Assembly: GCA_903813345.2 (NCBI GenBank)
Contig: CAIIXF020000008.1
Span: 34,744,867 to 34,808,866 of the forward strand
Direction of reading: 5' to 3'
Length of the DNA: 64,000 nucleotides
From: Owenia fusiformis
Lineage: Eukaryota; Annelida; Polychaeta; Sabellida; Oweniidae
Shown one piece after another: positions 39,401 through 53,700 of the stretch; the first letter of the stretch is position 1, and each line of letters opens with the position of its first letter. The notes below the pieces were generated by a model. That model saw only the letters and a list, made by a program, of their open reading frames with translations, was not told the DNA's origin and made no database searches. A program made the position numbers and the translations under genes.

Positions 39401-42400
39401 GCTGATTCAGCAAAAACATTAAATTTGTTCATGAAAATTCCCCTTTTTGCCTCCGTCCAAAATATGTTTCACACTAATAAACTTCAATTCTGGGCGATTC
39501 TGAGTAGTTTTAAAAAATTTTGGTCACTTTCACATGTGACTAATAGGCAAAACTGCCCTAATTCACGTCACCATACTAGTCAATGGGCAAAAGGGCAAAC
39601 GCCTGACTTTTTATCTCGAGTTATGGATTTATGTGGCCTCACTGGCCTATCTGAGGTTCTAAAGCTATGTCTAAGCTACATCTTGACACTAAACTCAATA
39701 GGGGCCAATCATCTACTTTTTGAAATAATTGGTCAATTGTGACACTACCCCCTCTCTCTGCAGACACAAATTGAAATTCACAAAAATGAAGGCAAAATTA
39801 ATACGCCACTTGACTCGAAATTTTCCTTCAGATAACCCAAATAAACGCATTTTCAGAAGAAATGGCATGTTGCCATTGCAAAAAGATTACAACTGTGCCT
39901 ACATACTAGCTTACTGACTCGTCATGATCACAATTGTGTTGGGACTACATTTATTTTTGAATACTACTTTTTTCTATTCAGCGGAAGTGACGTATTAGGG
40001 CATTTTGGCCTAATAGCCACATGGTTGGATGATTTCTGGCTTTAAATTGCGTTTTTCCAATTTACTAGAGTTTTTCAAGTAGTTTTGTGCAGTTTAAGAA
40101 TATTCTGACAGCAATTATGAAAAATATGGCTACTTCATTACCCCTGGGGTCATTTTTCCAAGAACCCAATGGTTTTCCTTTAAATTTGACTAGTTTTTCA
40201 TTTACATCATGAAATCCACTGCCTGATGGTGACATTTTTCAGTATCGTGTCAAGAAATTGAGTATTTTATTGCATATTGCGATTTTTAGCCAAAATCACT
40301 GAACCGTGAACCAGAAAATTGGACAAATTTGGCCCACTTTTTGGCAAAATCTTACTAAAATCATCACTTTTTCATACTTTATTCCATTCAACAACCTCCT
40401 GATTTGAAAAATGATGACAAATTTGATCAGTTTTGACTCTGGCCTAGAGAATTGGGACTTTTGAGATATTTTTAGCTCGAATGTAGTCATTCAGAGTGAA
40501 CAAATACATCAAAATTGACACTTAACTCACCAATTTCTGACTGCACCCCCGATATGTACCTTCTTTCTATACTGGAAACCATAAGATGGGAAATTCAATC
40601 TTTATGATGAATAGCAACTCGTTGGCTTCCCCATTTACGACAACAAATGACATTTAGGGGTCACTAAGGACAAAATTGTAGCCAAATATCGTCAAAATCA
40701 GTGGTTTTTGGGGTAAAAAGCGAAAACTGCTGATTCAGCAAAAACATTAAATTTGTTCATGAAAATTCCCCTTTTTGCCTCCGTCCAAAATATGTTTCAC
40801 ACTAATAAACTCAATTCTGGGCGATTCTGAGTAGTTTTAAAAAATTTTGGTCACTTTCACATGTGACTAATAGGCAAAACTGCCCTAATTCACGTCACCA
40901 TACTAGTCAATGGGCAAAAGGGCAAACGCCTGACTTTTTATCTCGAGTTATGGATTTATGTGGCCTCACTGGCCTATCTGAGGTTCTAAAGCTATGTCTA
41001 AGCTACATCTTGACACTAAACTCAATAGGGGCCAATCATCTACTTTTTGAAATAATTGGTCAATTGTGACACTACCCCCTCTCTCTGCAGACACAAATTG
41101 AAATTCACAAAAATGAAGGCAAAATTAATACGCCACTTGACTCGAAATTTTCCTTCAGATAACCCAAATAAACGCATTTTCAGAAGAAATGGCATGTTGC
41201 CATTGCAAAAAGATTACAACTGTGCCTACATACTAGCTTACTGACTCGTCATGATCACAATTGTGTTGGGACTACATTTATTTTTGAATACTACTTTTTT
41301 CTATTCAGCGGAAGTGACGTATTAGGGCATTTTGGCCTAATAGCCACATGGTTGGATGATTTCTGGCTTTAAATTGCGTTTTTCCAATTTACTAGAGTTT
41401 TTCAAGTAGTTTTGTGCAGTTTAAGAATATTCTGACAGCAATTATGAAAAATATGGCTACTTCATTACCCCTGGGGTCATTTTTCCAAGAACCCAATGGT
41501 TTTCCTTTAAATTTGACTAGTTTTTCATTTACATCATGAAATCCACTGCCTGATGGTGACATTTTTCAGTATCGTGTCAAGAAATTGAGTATTTTATTGC
41601 ATATTGCGATTTTTAGCCAAAATCACTGAACCGTGAACCAGAAAATTGGACAAATTTGGCCCACTTTTTGGCAAAATCTTACTAAAATCATCACTTTTTC
41701 ATACTTTATTCCATTCAACAACCTCCTGATTTGAAAAATGATGACAAATTTGATCAGTTTTGACTCTGGCCTAGAGAATTGGGACTTTTGAGATATTTTT
41801 AGCTCGAATGTAGTCATTCAGAGTGAACAAATACATCAAAAATTGACACTTAACTCACCAATTTCTGACTGCACCCCCGATATGTACCTTCTTTCTATAC
41901 TGGAAACCATAAGATGGGAAATTCAATCTTTATGATGAATAGCAACTCGTTGGCTTCCCCATTTACGACAACAAATGACATTTAGGGGTCACTAAGGACA
42001 AAATTGTAGCCAAATATCGTCAAAATCAGTGGTTTTTGGGGTAAAAAGCGAAAACTGCTGATTCAGCAAAAACATTAAATTTGTTCATGAAAATTCCCCT
42101 TTTTGCCTCCGTCCAAAATATGTTTCACACTAATAAACTTCAATTCTGGGCGATTCTGAGTAGTTTTAAAAAATTTTGGTCACTTTCACATGTGACTAAT
42201 AGGCAAAACTGCCCTAATTCACGTCACCATACTAGTCAATGGGCAAAAGGGCAAACGCCTGACTTTTTATCTCGAGTTATGGATTTATGTGGCCTCACTG
42301 GCCTATCTGAGGTTCTAAAGCTATGTCTAAGCTACATCTTGACACTAAACTCAATAGGGGCCAATCATCTACTTTTTGAAATAATTGGTCAATTGTGACA

Positions 42401-45260
42401 CTACCCCCTCTCTCTGCAGACACAAATTGAAATTCACAAAAATGAAGGCAAAATTAATACGCCACTTGACTCGAAATTTTCCTTCAGATAACCCAAATAA
42501 ACGCATTTTCAGAAGAAATGGCATGTTGCCATTGCAAAAAGATTACAACTGTGCCTACATACTAGCTTACTGACTCGTCATGATCACAATTGTGTTGGGA
42601 CTACATTTATTTTTGAATACTACTTTTTTCTATTCAGCGGAAGTGACGTATTAGGGCATTTTGGCCTAATAGCCACATGGTTGGATGATTTCTGGCTTTA
42701 AATTGCGTTTTTCCAATTTACTAGAGTTTTTCAAGTAGTTTTGTGCAGTTTAAGAATATTCTGACAGCAATTATGAAAAATATGGCTACTTCATTACCCC
42801 TGGGGTCATTTTTCCAAGAACCCAATGGTTTTCCTTTAAATTTGACTAGTTTTTCATTTACATCATGAAATCCACTGCCTGATGGTGACATTTTTCAGTA
42901 TCGTGTCAAGAAATTGAGTATTTTATTGCATATTGCGATTTTTAGCCAAAATCACTGAACCGTGAACCAGAAAATTGGACAAATTTGGCCCACTTTTTGG
43001 CAAAATCTTACTAAAATCATCACTTTTTCATACTTTATTCCATTCAACAACCTCCTGATTTGAAAAATGATGACAAATTTGATCAGTTTTGACTCTGGCC
43101 TAGAGAATTGGGACTTTTGAGATATTTTTAGCTCGAATGTAGTCATTCAGAGTGAACAAATACATCAAAAATGACACTTAACTCACCAATTTCTGACTGC
43201 ACCCCCGATATGTACCTTCTTTCTATACTGGAAACCATAAGATGGGAAATTCAATCTTTATGATGAATAGCAACTCGTTGGCTTCCCCATTTACGACAAC
43301 AAATGACATTTAGGGGTCACTAAGGACAAAATTGTAGCCAAATATCGTCAAAATCAGTGGTTTTTGGGGTAAAAAGCGAAAACTGCTGATTCAGCAAAAA
43401 CATTAAATTTGTTCATGAAAATTCCCCTTTTTGCCTCCGTCCAAAATATGTTTCACACTAATAAACTTCAATTCTGGGCGATTCTGAGTAGTTTTAAAAA
43501 ATTTTGGTCACTTTCACATGTGACTAATAGGCAAAACTGCCCTAATTCACGTCACCATACTAGTCAATGGGCAAAAGGGCAAACGCCTGACTTTTTATCT
43601 CGAGTTATGGATTTATGTGGCCTCACTGGCCTATCTGAGGTTCTAAAGCTATGTCTAAGCTACATCTTGACACTAAACTCAATAGGGGCCAATCATCTAC
43701 TTTTTGAAATAATTGGTCAATTGTGACACTACCCCCTCTCTCTGCAGACACAAATTGAAATTCACAAAAATGAAGGCAAAATTAATACGCCACTTGACTC
43801 GAAATTTTCCTTCAGATAACCCAAATAAACGCATTTTCAGAAGAAATGGCATGTTGCCATTGCAAAAAGATTACAACTGTGCCTACATACTAGCTTACTG
43901 ACTCGTCATGATCACAATTGTGTTGGGACTACATTTATTTTTGAATACTACTTTTTTCTATTCAGCGGAAGTGACGTATTAGGGCATTTTGGCCTAATAG
44001 CCACATGGTTGGATGATTTCTGGCTTTAAATTGCGTTTTTCCAATTTACTAGAGTTTTTCAAGTAGTTTTGTGCAGTTTAAGAATATTCTGACAGCAATT
44101 ATGAAAAATATGGCTACTTCATTACCCCTGGGGTCATTTTTCCAAGAACCCAATGGTTTTCCTTTAAATTTGACTAGTTTTTCATTTACATCATGAAATC
44201 CACTGCCTGATGGTGACATTTTTCAGTATCGTGTCAAGAAATTGAGTATTTTATTGCATATTGCGATTTTTAGCCAAAATCACTGAACCGTGAACCAGAA
44301 AATTGGACAAATTTGGCCCACTTTTTGGCAAAATCTTACTAAAATCATCACTTTTTCATACTTTATTCCATTCAACAACCTCCTGATTTGAAAAATGATG
44401 ACAAATTTGATCAGTTTTGACTCTGGCCTAGAGAATTGGGACTTTTGAGATATTTTTAGCTCGAATGTAGTCATTCAGAGTGAACAAATACATCAAAAAT
44501 TGACACTTAACTCACCAATTTCTGACTGCACCCCCGATATGTACCTTCTTTCTATACTGGAAACCATAAGATGGGAAATTCAATCTTTATGATGAATAGC
44601 AACTCGTTGGCTTCCCCATTTACGACAACAAATGACATTTAGGGGTCACTAAGGACAAAATTGTAGCCAAATATCGTCAAAATCAGTGGTTTTTGGGGTA
44701 AAAAGCGAAAACTGCTGATTCAGCAAAAACATTAAATTTGTTCATGAAAATTCCCCTTTTTGCCTCCGTCCAAAATATGTTTCACACTAATAAACTTCAA
44801 TTCTGGGCGATTCTGAGTAGTTTTAAAAAATTTTGGTCACTTTCACATGTGACTAATAGGCAAAACTGCCCTAATTCACGTCACCATACTAGTCAATGGG
44901 CAAAAGGGCAAACGCCTGACTTTTTATCTCGAGTTATGGATTTATGTGGCCTCACTGGCCTATCTGAGGTTCTAAAGCTATGTCTAAGCTACATCTTGAC
45001 ACTAAACTCAATAGGGGCCAATCATCTACTTTTTGAAATAATTGGTCAATTGTGACACTACCCCCTCTCTCTGCAGACACAAATTGAAATTCACAAAAAT
45101 GAAGGCAAAATTAATACGCCACTTGACTCGAAATTTTCCTTCAGATAACCCAAATAAACGCATTTTCAGAAGAAATGGCATGTTGCCATTGCAAAAAGAT
45201 TACAACTGTGCCTACATACTAGCTTACTGACTCGTCATGATCACAATTGTGTTGGGACTA

Positions 45261-47750
45261 CATTTATTTTGAATACTACTTTTTTTCTATTCAGCGGAAG
45301 TGACGTATTAGGGCATTTTGGCCTAATAGCACATGGTTGGATGATTTCTGGCTTTAAATTGCGTTTTTCCAATTTACTAGAGTTTTTCAAGTAGTTTTGT
45401 GCAGTTTAAGAAATTCTGACAGCAATTATGAAAATATGGCTACTTCATCACCCCTGGGGTCATTTTCCAAGAACCAATGGTTTTCCTTTAAATTTGACTA
45501 GTTTTTCATTTACATCATGAAATCCACTGCCTGATGGTGACATTTTCAGTATCGTGTCAAGAAATTGAGTATTTTATTGCATATTGCAATTTTTAGCCAA
45601 ATCACTGAACCGTGAACTAGAAAATTGGACAAATTTGACCCACTTTTTGGCAAAAATCTTACTAAAATCATCACTTTTTCATACTTTATTCCATTCAACA
45701 ACCTCCTGATTTGAAAAATGATGACAAATTTGATCAGTTTTGACTCTGGCCTAGAGAATTGGGACTTTTGAGATATTTTTAGCTCGAATGTAGTCATTCA
45801 GAGTGAACAATACATCAAAAATTGACACTTAACTCACCAATTTCTGACTGCACCCCCGATATGTACCTTCTTTCTATACTGGAAACCATAAGATGGGAAA
45901 TTCAATCTTTATGATGAATAGCAACTCGTGGCTTCCCCATTTACGACAACAAATGACATTTAGGGGTCACTAAGGACAAAATTGTAGCCAAATATCGTCA
46001 AAATCAGTGGTTTTTGGGGTAAAAAGCGAAAACTGCTGATTCAGCAAAACATTAAATTTGTTCATGAAAATTCCCCTTTTTGCCTCCGTCCAAAATATGT
46101 TTCACACTAATAAACCTCAATTCTGGTCGATTCTGAGTAGTTTTAAAAAATTTTGGTCACTTTCACATGTGACTAATAGGCAAAACTGCCCTAATTCACG
46201 TCACCATACTAGTCAATGGGCAAAAGGGCAAACGCCTGACTTTTTATCTCGAGTTATGGATTTATGTGGCCTCACTGGCCTATCTGAGGTTCTAAAGCTA
46301 TGTCTAAGCTACATCTTGACACTAAACTCGATAGGGGCCAATCATCTACTTTTTGAAATAATTGGTCAATTGTGACACTACCCCCCTCTCTCTGCAGACA
46401 CAAATTGAAATTCACAAAAATGAAGGCAAAATTAATACGCCACTTGACTCGAAATTTTCCTTCAGATAACCCAAATAAACGCATTTTCAGAAGAAATGGC
46501 ATGTTGCCATTGCAAAAAGATTACAACTGTGCCTACATACTAGCTTACTGACTCGTCATGATCACAATTGTGTTGGGACTACATTTATTTTTGAATACTA
46601 CTTTTTTCTATTCAGCGGAAGTGACGTATTAGGGCATTTTGGCCTAATAGCCACATGGTTGGATGATTTCTGGCTTTAAATTGCGTTTTTTCCAATTTAC
46701 TAGAGTTTTTCAAGTAGTTTTGTGCAGTTTAAGAATATTCTGACAGCAATTATGAAAAATATGGCTACTTCATCACCCCTGGGGTCATTTTTCCAAGAAC
46801 CCAATGGTTTTCCTTTAAATTTGACTAGTTTTTTCATTACATCATGAAATCCACTGCCTGATGGTGACATTTTTCAGTATCGTGTCAAGAAATTGAGTAT
46901 TTTATTGCATATTGCAATTTTTAGCCAAAATCACTGAACCGTGAACTAGAAAATTGGACAAATTTGACCCACTTTTTGGCAAAATCTTACTAAATCATCA
47001 CTTTTTCATACTTTATTCCATTCAACAACCTCCTGATTTGAAAAATGATGACAAATTTGATCAGTTTTGACTCTGGCCTAGAGAATTGGGACTTTTGAGA
47101 TATTTTTAGCTCGAATGTAGTCATTCAGAGTGAACAAATACATCAAAAATTGACACTTAACTCACCAATTTCTGACTGCACCCCCGATATGTACCTTCTT
47201 TCTATACTGGAAACCATAAGATGGGAAATTCAATCTTTATGATGAATAGCAACTCGTTGGCTTCCCCATTTACGACAACAAATGACATTTAGGGGTCACT
47301 AAGGACAAAATTGTAGCCAAATATCGTCAAAATCAGTGGTTTTTGGGGTAAAAAGCGAAAACTGCTGATTCAGCAAAAACATTAAATTTGTTCATGAAAA
47401 TTCCCCTTTTTGCCTCCGTCCAAAATATGTTTCACACTAATAAACCTCAATTCTGGTCGATTCTGAGTAGTTTTAAAAAATTTTGGTCACTTTCACATGT
47501 GACTAATAGGCAAAACTGCCCTAATTCACGTCACCATACTAGTCAATGGGCAAAAGGGCAAACGCCTGACTTTTTATCTCGAGTTATGGATTTATGTGGC
47601 CTCACTGGCCTATCTGAGGTTCTAAAGCTATGTCTAAGCTACATCTTGACACTAAACTCGATAGGGGCCAATCATCTACTTTTTGAAATAATTGGTCAAT
47701 TGTGACACTACCCCCTCTCTCTGCAGACACAAATTGAAATTCACAAAATG
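45261..47750 (+). other. Indel-rich transition between class A and class B blocks
   Basis: Compared with neighbouring units, about fifteen or more single-base gains or losses occur here, nearly all in runs of A, T or C. Examples are TTATTTTGAA for TTATTTTTGAA near 45266, a lost C near 45331, a lost A near 45433, an extra A near 45655, a lost T near 45930, an extra C near 46386 and a lost A near 47748. Elsewhere a unit of this length normally shows none to three. The cluster sits exactly where the array changes class. This is the pattern left by unpolished long-read consensus, although real decay at a junction is not excluded. Confidence 0.75.
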
Positions 47751-50700
47751 AAGGCAAAATTAATACGCCACTTGACTCGAAATTTTCCTTCAGATAACCC
47801 AAATAAACGCATTTTCAGAAGAAATGGCATGTTGCCATTGCAAAAAGATTACAACTGTGCCTACATACTAGCTTACTGACTCGTCATGATCACAATTGTG
47901 TTGGGACTACATTTATTTTTGAATACTACTTTTTTCTATTCAGCGGAAGTGACGTATTAGGGCATTTTGGCCTAATAGCCACATGGTTGGATGATTTCTG
48001 GCTTTAAATTGCGTTTTTCCAATTTACTAGAGTTTTTCAAGTAGTTTTGTGCAGTTTAAGAATATTCTGACAGCAATTATGAAAAATATGGCTACTTCAT
48101 CACCCCTGGGGTCATTTTTCCAAGAACCCAATGGTTTTCCTTTAAATTTGACTAGTTTTTCATTTACATCATGAAATCCACTGCCTGATGGTGACATTTT
48201 TCAGTATCGTGTCAAGAAATTGAGTATTTTATTGCATATTGCAATTTTTAGCCAAAATCACTGAACCGTGAACTAGAAAATTGGACAAATTTGACCCACT
48301 TTTTGGCAAAATCTTACTAAAATCATCACTTTTTCATACTTTATTCCATTCAACAACCTCCTGATTTGAAAAATGATGACAAATTTGATCAGTTTTGACT
48401 CTGGCCTAGAGAATTGGGACTTTTGAGATATTTTTAGCTCGAATGTAGTCATTCAGAGTGAACAAATACATCAAAAATTGACACTTAACTCACCAATTTC
48501 TGACTGCACCCCCGATATGTACCTTCTTTCTATACTGGAAACCATAAGATGGGAAATTCAATCTTTATGATGAATAGCAACTCGTTGGCTTCCCCATTTA
48601 CGACAACAAATGACATTTAGGGGTCACTAAGGACAAAATTGTAGCCAAATATCGTCAAAATCAGTGGTTTTTGGGGTAAAAAGCGAAAACTGCTGATTCA
48701 GCAAAAACATTAAATTTGTTCATGAAAATTCCCCTTTTTGCCTCCGTCCAAAATATGTTTCACACTAATAAACCTCAATTCTGGTCGATTCTGAGTAGTT
48801 TTAAAAAATTTTGGTCACTTTCACATGTGACTAATAGGCAAAACTGCCCTAATTCACGTCACCATACTAGTCAATGGGCAAAAGGGCAAACGCCTGACTT
48901 TTTATCTCGAGTTATGGATTTATGTGGCCTCACTGGCCTATCTGAGGTTCTAAAGCTATGTCTAAGCTACATCTTGACACTAAACTCGATAGGGGCCAAT
49001 CATCTACTTTTTGAAATAATTGGTCAATTGTGACACTACCCCCTCTCTCTGCAGACACAAATTGAAATTCACAAAAATGAAGGCAAAATTAATACGCCAC
49101 TTGACTCGAAATTTTCCTTCAGATAACCCAAATAAACGCATTTTCAGAAGAAATGGCATGTTGCCATTGCAAAAAGATTACAACTGTGCCTACATACTAG
49201 CTTACTGACTCGTCATGATCACAATTGTGTTGGGACTACATTTATTTTTGAATACTACTTTTTTCTATTCAGCGGAAGTGACGTATTAGGGCATTTTGGC
49301 CTAATAGCCACATGGTTGGATGATTTCTGGCTTTAAATTGCGTTTTTCCAATTTACTAGAGTTTTTCAAGTAGTTTTGTGCAGTTTAAGAATATTCTGAC
49401 AGCAATTATGAAAAATATGGCTACTTCATCACCCCTGGGGTCATTTTTCCAAGAACCCAATGGTTTTCCTTTAAATTTGACTAGTTTTTCATTTACATCA
49501 TGAAATCCACTGCCTGATGGTGACATTTTTCAGTATCGTGTCAAGAAATTGAGTATTTTATTGCATATTGCAATTTTTAGCCAAAATCACTGAACCGTGA
49601 ACTAGAAAATTGGACAAATTTGACCCACTTTTTGGCAAAATCTTACTAAAATCATCACTTTTTCATACTTTATTCCATTCAACAACCTCCTGATTTGAAA
49701 AATGATGACAAATTTGATCAGTTTTGACTCTGGCCTAGAGAATTGGGACTTTTGAGATATTTTTAGCTCGAATGTAGTCATTCAGAGTGAACAAATACAT
49801 CAAAAATTGACACTTAACTCACCAATTTCTGACTGCACCCCCGATATGTACCTTCTTTCTATACTGGAAACCATAAGATGGGAAATTCAATCTTTATGAT
49901 GAATAGCAACTCGTTGGCTTCCCCATTTACGACAACAAATGACATTTAGGGGTCACTAAGGACAAAATTGTAGCCAAATATCGTCAAAATCAGTGGTTTT
50001 TGGGGTAAAAAGCGAAAACTGCTGATTCAGCAAAAACATTAAATTTGTTCATGAAAATTCCCCTTTTTGCCTCCGTCCAAAATATGTTTCACACTAATAA
50101 ACCTCAATTCTGGTCGATTCTGAGTAGTTTTAAAAAATTTTGGTCACTTTCACATGTGACTAATAGGCAAAACTGCCCTAATTCACGTCACCATACTAGT
50201 CAATGGGCAAAAGGGCAAACGCCTGACTTTTTATCTCGAGTTATGGATTTATGTGGCCTCACTGGCCTATCTGAGGTTCTAAAGCTATGTCTAAGCTACA
50301 TCTTGACACTAAACTCGATAGGGGCCAATCATCTACTTTTTGAAATAATTGGTCAATTGTGACACTACCCCCTCTCTCTGCAGACACAAATTGAAATTCA
50401 CAAAAATGAAGGCAAAATTAATACGCCACTTGACTCGAAATTTTCCTTCAGATAACCCAAATAAACGCATTTTCAGAAGAAATGGCATGTTGCCATTGCA
50501 AAAAGATTACAACTGTGCCTACATACTAGCTTACTGACTCGTCATGATCACAATTGTGTTGGGACTACATTTATTTTTGAATACTACTTTTTTCTATTCA
50601 GCGGAAGTGACGTATTAGGGCATTTTGGCCTAATAGCCACATGGTTGGATGATTTCTGGCTTTAAATTGCGTTTTTCCAATTTACTAGAGTTTTTCAAGT

Positions 50701-53700
50701 AGTTTTGTGCAGTTTAAGAATATTCTGACAGCAATTATGAAAAATATGGCTACTTCATCACCCCTGGGGTCATTTTTCCAAGAACCCAATGGTTTTCCTT
50801 TAAATTTGACTAGTTTTTCATTTACATCATGAAATCCACTGCCTGATGGTGACATTTTTCAGTATCGTGTCAAGAAATTGAGTATTTTATTGCATATTGC
50901 AATTTTTAGCCAAAATCACTGAACCGTGAACTAGAAAATTGGACAAATTTGACCCACTTTTTGGCAAAATCTTACTAAAATCATCACTTTTTCATACTTT
51001 ATTCCATTCAACAACCTCCTGATTTGAAAAATGATGACAAATTTGATCAGTTTTGACTCTGGCCTAGAGAATTGGGACTTTTGAGATATTTTTAGCTCGA
51101 ATGTAGTCATTCAGAGTGAACAAATACATCAAAAATTGACACTTAACTCACCAATTTCTGACTGCACCCCCGATATGTACCTTCTTTCTATACTGGAAAC
51201 CATAAGATGGGAAATTCAATCTTTATGATGAATAGCAACTCGTTGGCTTCCCCATTTACGACAACAAATGACATTTAGGGGTCACTAAGGACAAAATTGT
51301 AGCCAAATATCGTCAAAATCAGTGGTTTTTGGGGTAAAAAGCGAAAACTGCTGATTCAGCAAAAACATTAAATTTGTTCATGAAAATTCCCCTTTTTGCC
51401 TCCGTCCAAAATATGTTTCACACTAATAAACCTCAATTCTGGTCGATTCTGAGTAGTTTTAAAAAATTTTGGTCACTTTCACATGTGACTAATAGGCAAA
51501 ACTGCCCTAATTCACGTCACCATACTAGTCAATGGGCAAAAGGGCAAACGCCTGACTTTTTATCTCGAGTTATGGATTTATGTGGCCTCACTGGCCTATC
51601 TGAGGTTCTAAAGCTATGTCTAAGCTACATCTTGACACTAAACTCGATAGGGGCCAATCATCTACTTTTTGAAATAATTGGTCAATTGTGACACTACCCC
51701 CTCTCTCTGCAGACACAAATTGAAATTCACAAAAATGAAGGCAAAATTAATACGCCACTTGACTCGAAATTTTCCTTCAGATAACCCAAATAAACGCATT
51801 TTCAGAAGAAATGGCATGTTGCCATTGCAAAAAGATTACAACTGTGCCTACATACTAGCTTACTGACTCGTCATGATCACAATTGTGTTGGGACTACATT
51901 TATTTTTGAATACTACTTTTTTCTATTCAGCGGAAGTGACGTATTAGGGCATTTTGGCCTAATAGCCACATGGTTGGATGATTTCTGGCTTTAAATTGCG
52001 TTTTTCCAATTTACTAGAGTTTTTCAAGTAGTTTTGTGCAGTTTAAGAATATTCTGACAGCAATTATGAAAAATATGGCTACTTCATCACCCCTGGGGTC
52101 ATTTTTCCAAGAACCCAATGGTTTTCCTTTAAATTTGACTAGTTTTTCATTTACATCATGAAATCCACTGCCTGATGGTGACATTTTTCAGTATCGTGTC
52201 AAGAAATTGAGTATTTTATTGCATATTGCAATTTTTAGCCAAAATCACTGAACCGTGAACTAGAAAATTGGACAAATTTGACCCACTTTTTGGCAAAATC
52301 TTACTAAAATCATCACTTTTTCATACTTTATTCCATTCAACAACCTCCTGATTTGAAAAATGATGACAAATTTGATCAGTTTTGACTCTGGCCTAGAGAA
52401 TTGGGACTTTTGAGATATTTTTAGCTCGAATGTAGTCATTCAGAGTGAACAAATACATCAAAAATTGACACTTAACTCACCAATTTCTGACTGCACCCCC
52501 GATATGTACCTTCTTTCTATACTGGAAACCATAAGATGGGAAATTCAATCTTTATGATGAATAGCAACTCGTTGGCTTCCCCATTTACGACAACAAATGA
52601 CATTTAGGGGTCACTAAGGACAAAATTGTAGCCAAATATCGTCAAAATCAGTGGTTTTTGGGGTAAAAAGCGAAAACTGCTGATTCAGCAAAAACATTAA
52701 ATTTGTTCATGAAAATTCCCCTTTTTGCCTCCGTCCAAAATATGTTTCACACTAATAAACCTCAATTCTGGTCGATTCTGAGTAGTTTTAAAAAATTTTG
52801 GTCACTTTCACATGTGACTAATAGGCAAAACTGCCCTAATTCACGTCACCATACTAGTCAATGGGCAAAAGGGCAAACGCCTGACTTTTTATCTCGAGTT
52901 ATGGATTTATGTGGCCTCACTGGCCTATCTGAGGTTCTAAAGCTATGTCTAAGCTACATCTTGACACTAAACTCGATAGGGGCCAATCATCTACTTTTTG
53001 AAATAATTGGTCAATTGTGACACTACCCCCTCTCTCTGCAGACACAAATTGAAATTCACAAAAATGAAGGCAAAATTAATACGCCACTTGACTCGAAATT
53101 TTCCTTCAGATAACCCAAATAAACGCATTTTCAGAAGAAATGGCATGTTGCCATTGCAAAAAGATTACAACTGTGCCTACATACTAGCTTACTGACTCGT
53201 CATGATCACAATTGTGTTGGGACTACATTTATTTTTGAATACTACTTTTTTCTATTCAGCGGAAGTGACGTATTAGGGCATTTTGGCCTAATAGCCACAT
53301 GGTTGGATGATTTCTGGCTTTAAATTGCGTTTTTCCAATTTACTAGAGTTTTTCAAGTAGTTTTGTGCAGTTTAAGAATATTCTGACAGCAATTATGAAA
53401 AATATGGCTACTTCATCACCCCTGGGGTCATTTTTCCAAGAACCCAATGGTTTTCCTTTAAATTTGACTAGTTTTTCATTTACATCATGAAATCCACTGC
53501 CTGATGGTGACATTTTTCAGTATCGTGTCAAGAAATTGAGTATTTTATTGCATATTGCAATTTTTAGCCAAAATCACTGAACCGTGAACTAGAAAATTGG
53601 ACAAATTTGACCCACTTTTTGGCAAAATCTTACTAAAATCATCACTTTTTCATACTTTATTCCATTCAACAACCTCCTGATTTGAAAAATGATGACAAAT

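Larger units (their letters stand above)
1..45260 (+). repeat. Class A array block, mosaic and variable
   Basis: Cores here carry GAACCAG at the point where class B cores carry GAACTAG. Most have TTCATTACCCC, GCGATTTTT and TTTGGCCCAC, and most read CTTCAATTCTGGGCG before the MITE. Individual units mix these with class B variants. Examples are the MITEs at 2919, 13066, 23605, 34234 and 36888, which read CTCGATAGG instead of CTCAATAGG. Five of the six short units lie here. Homopolymer length varies repeatedly at two spots, the A run in CATCAAAATTGAC and the G/A run in GATGGAAATTC. Confidence 0.85.
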
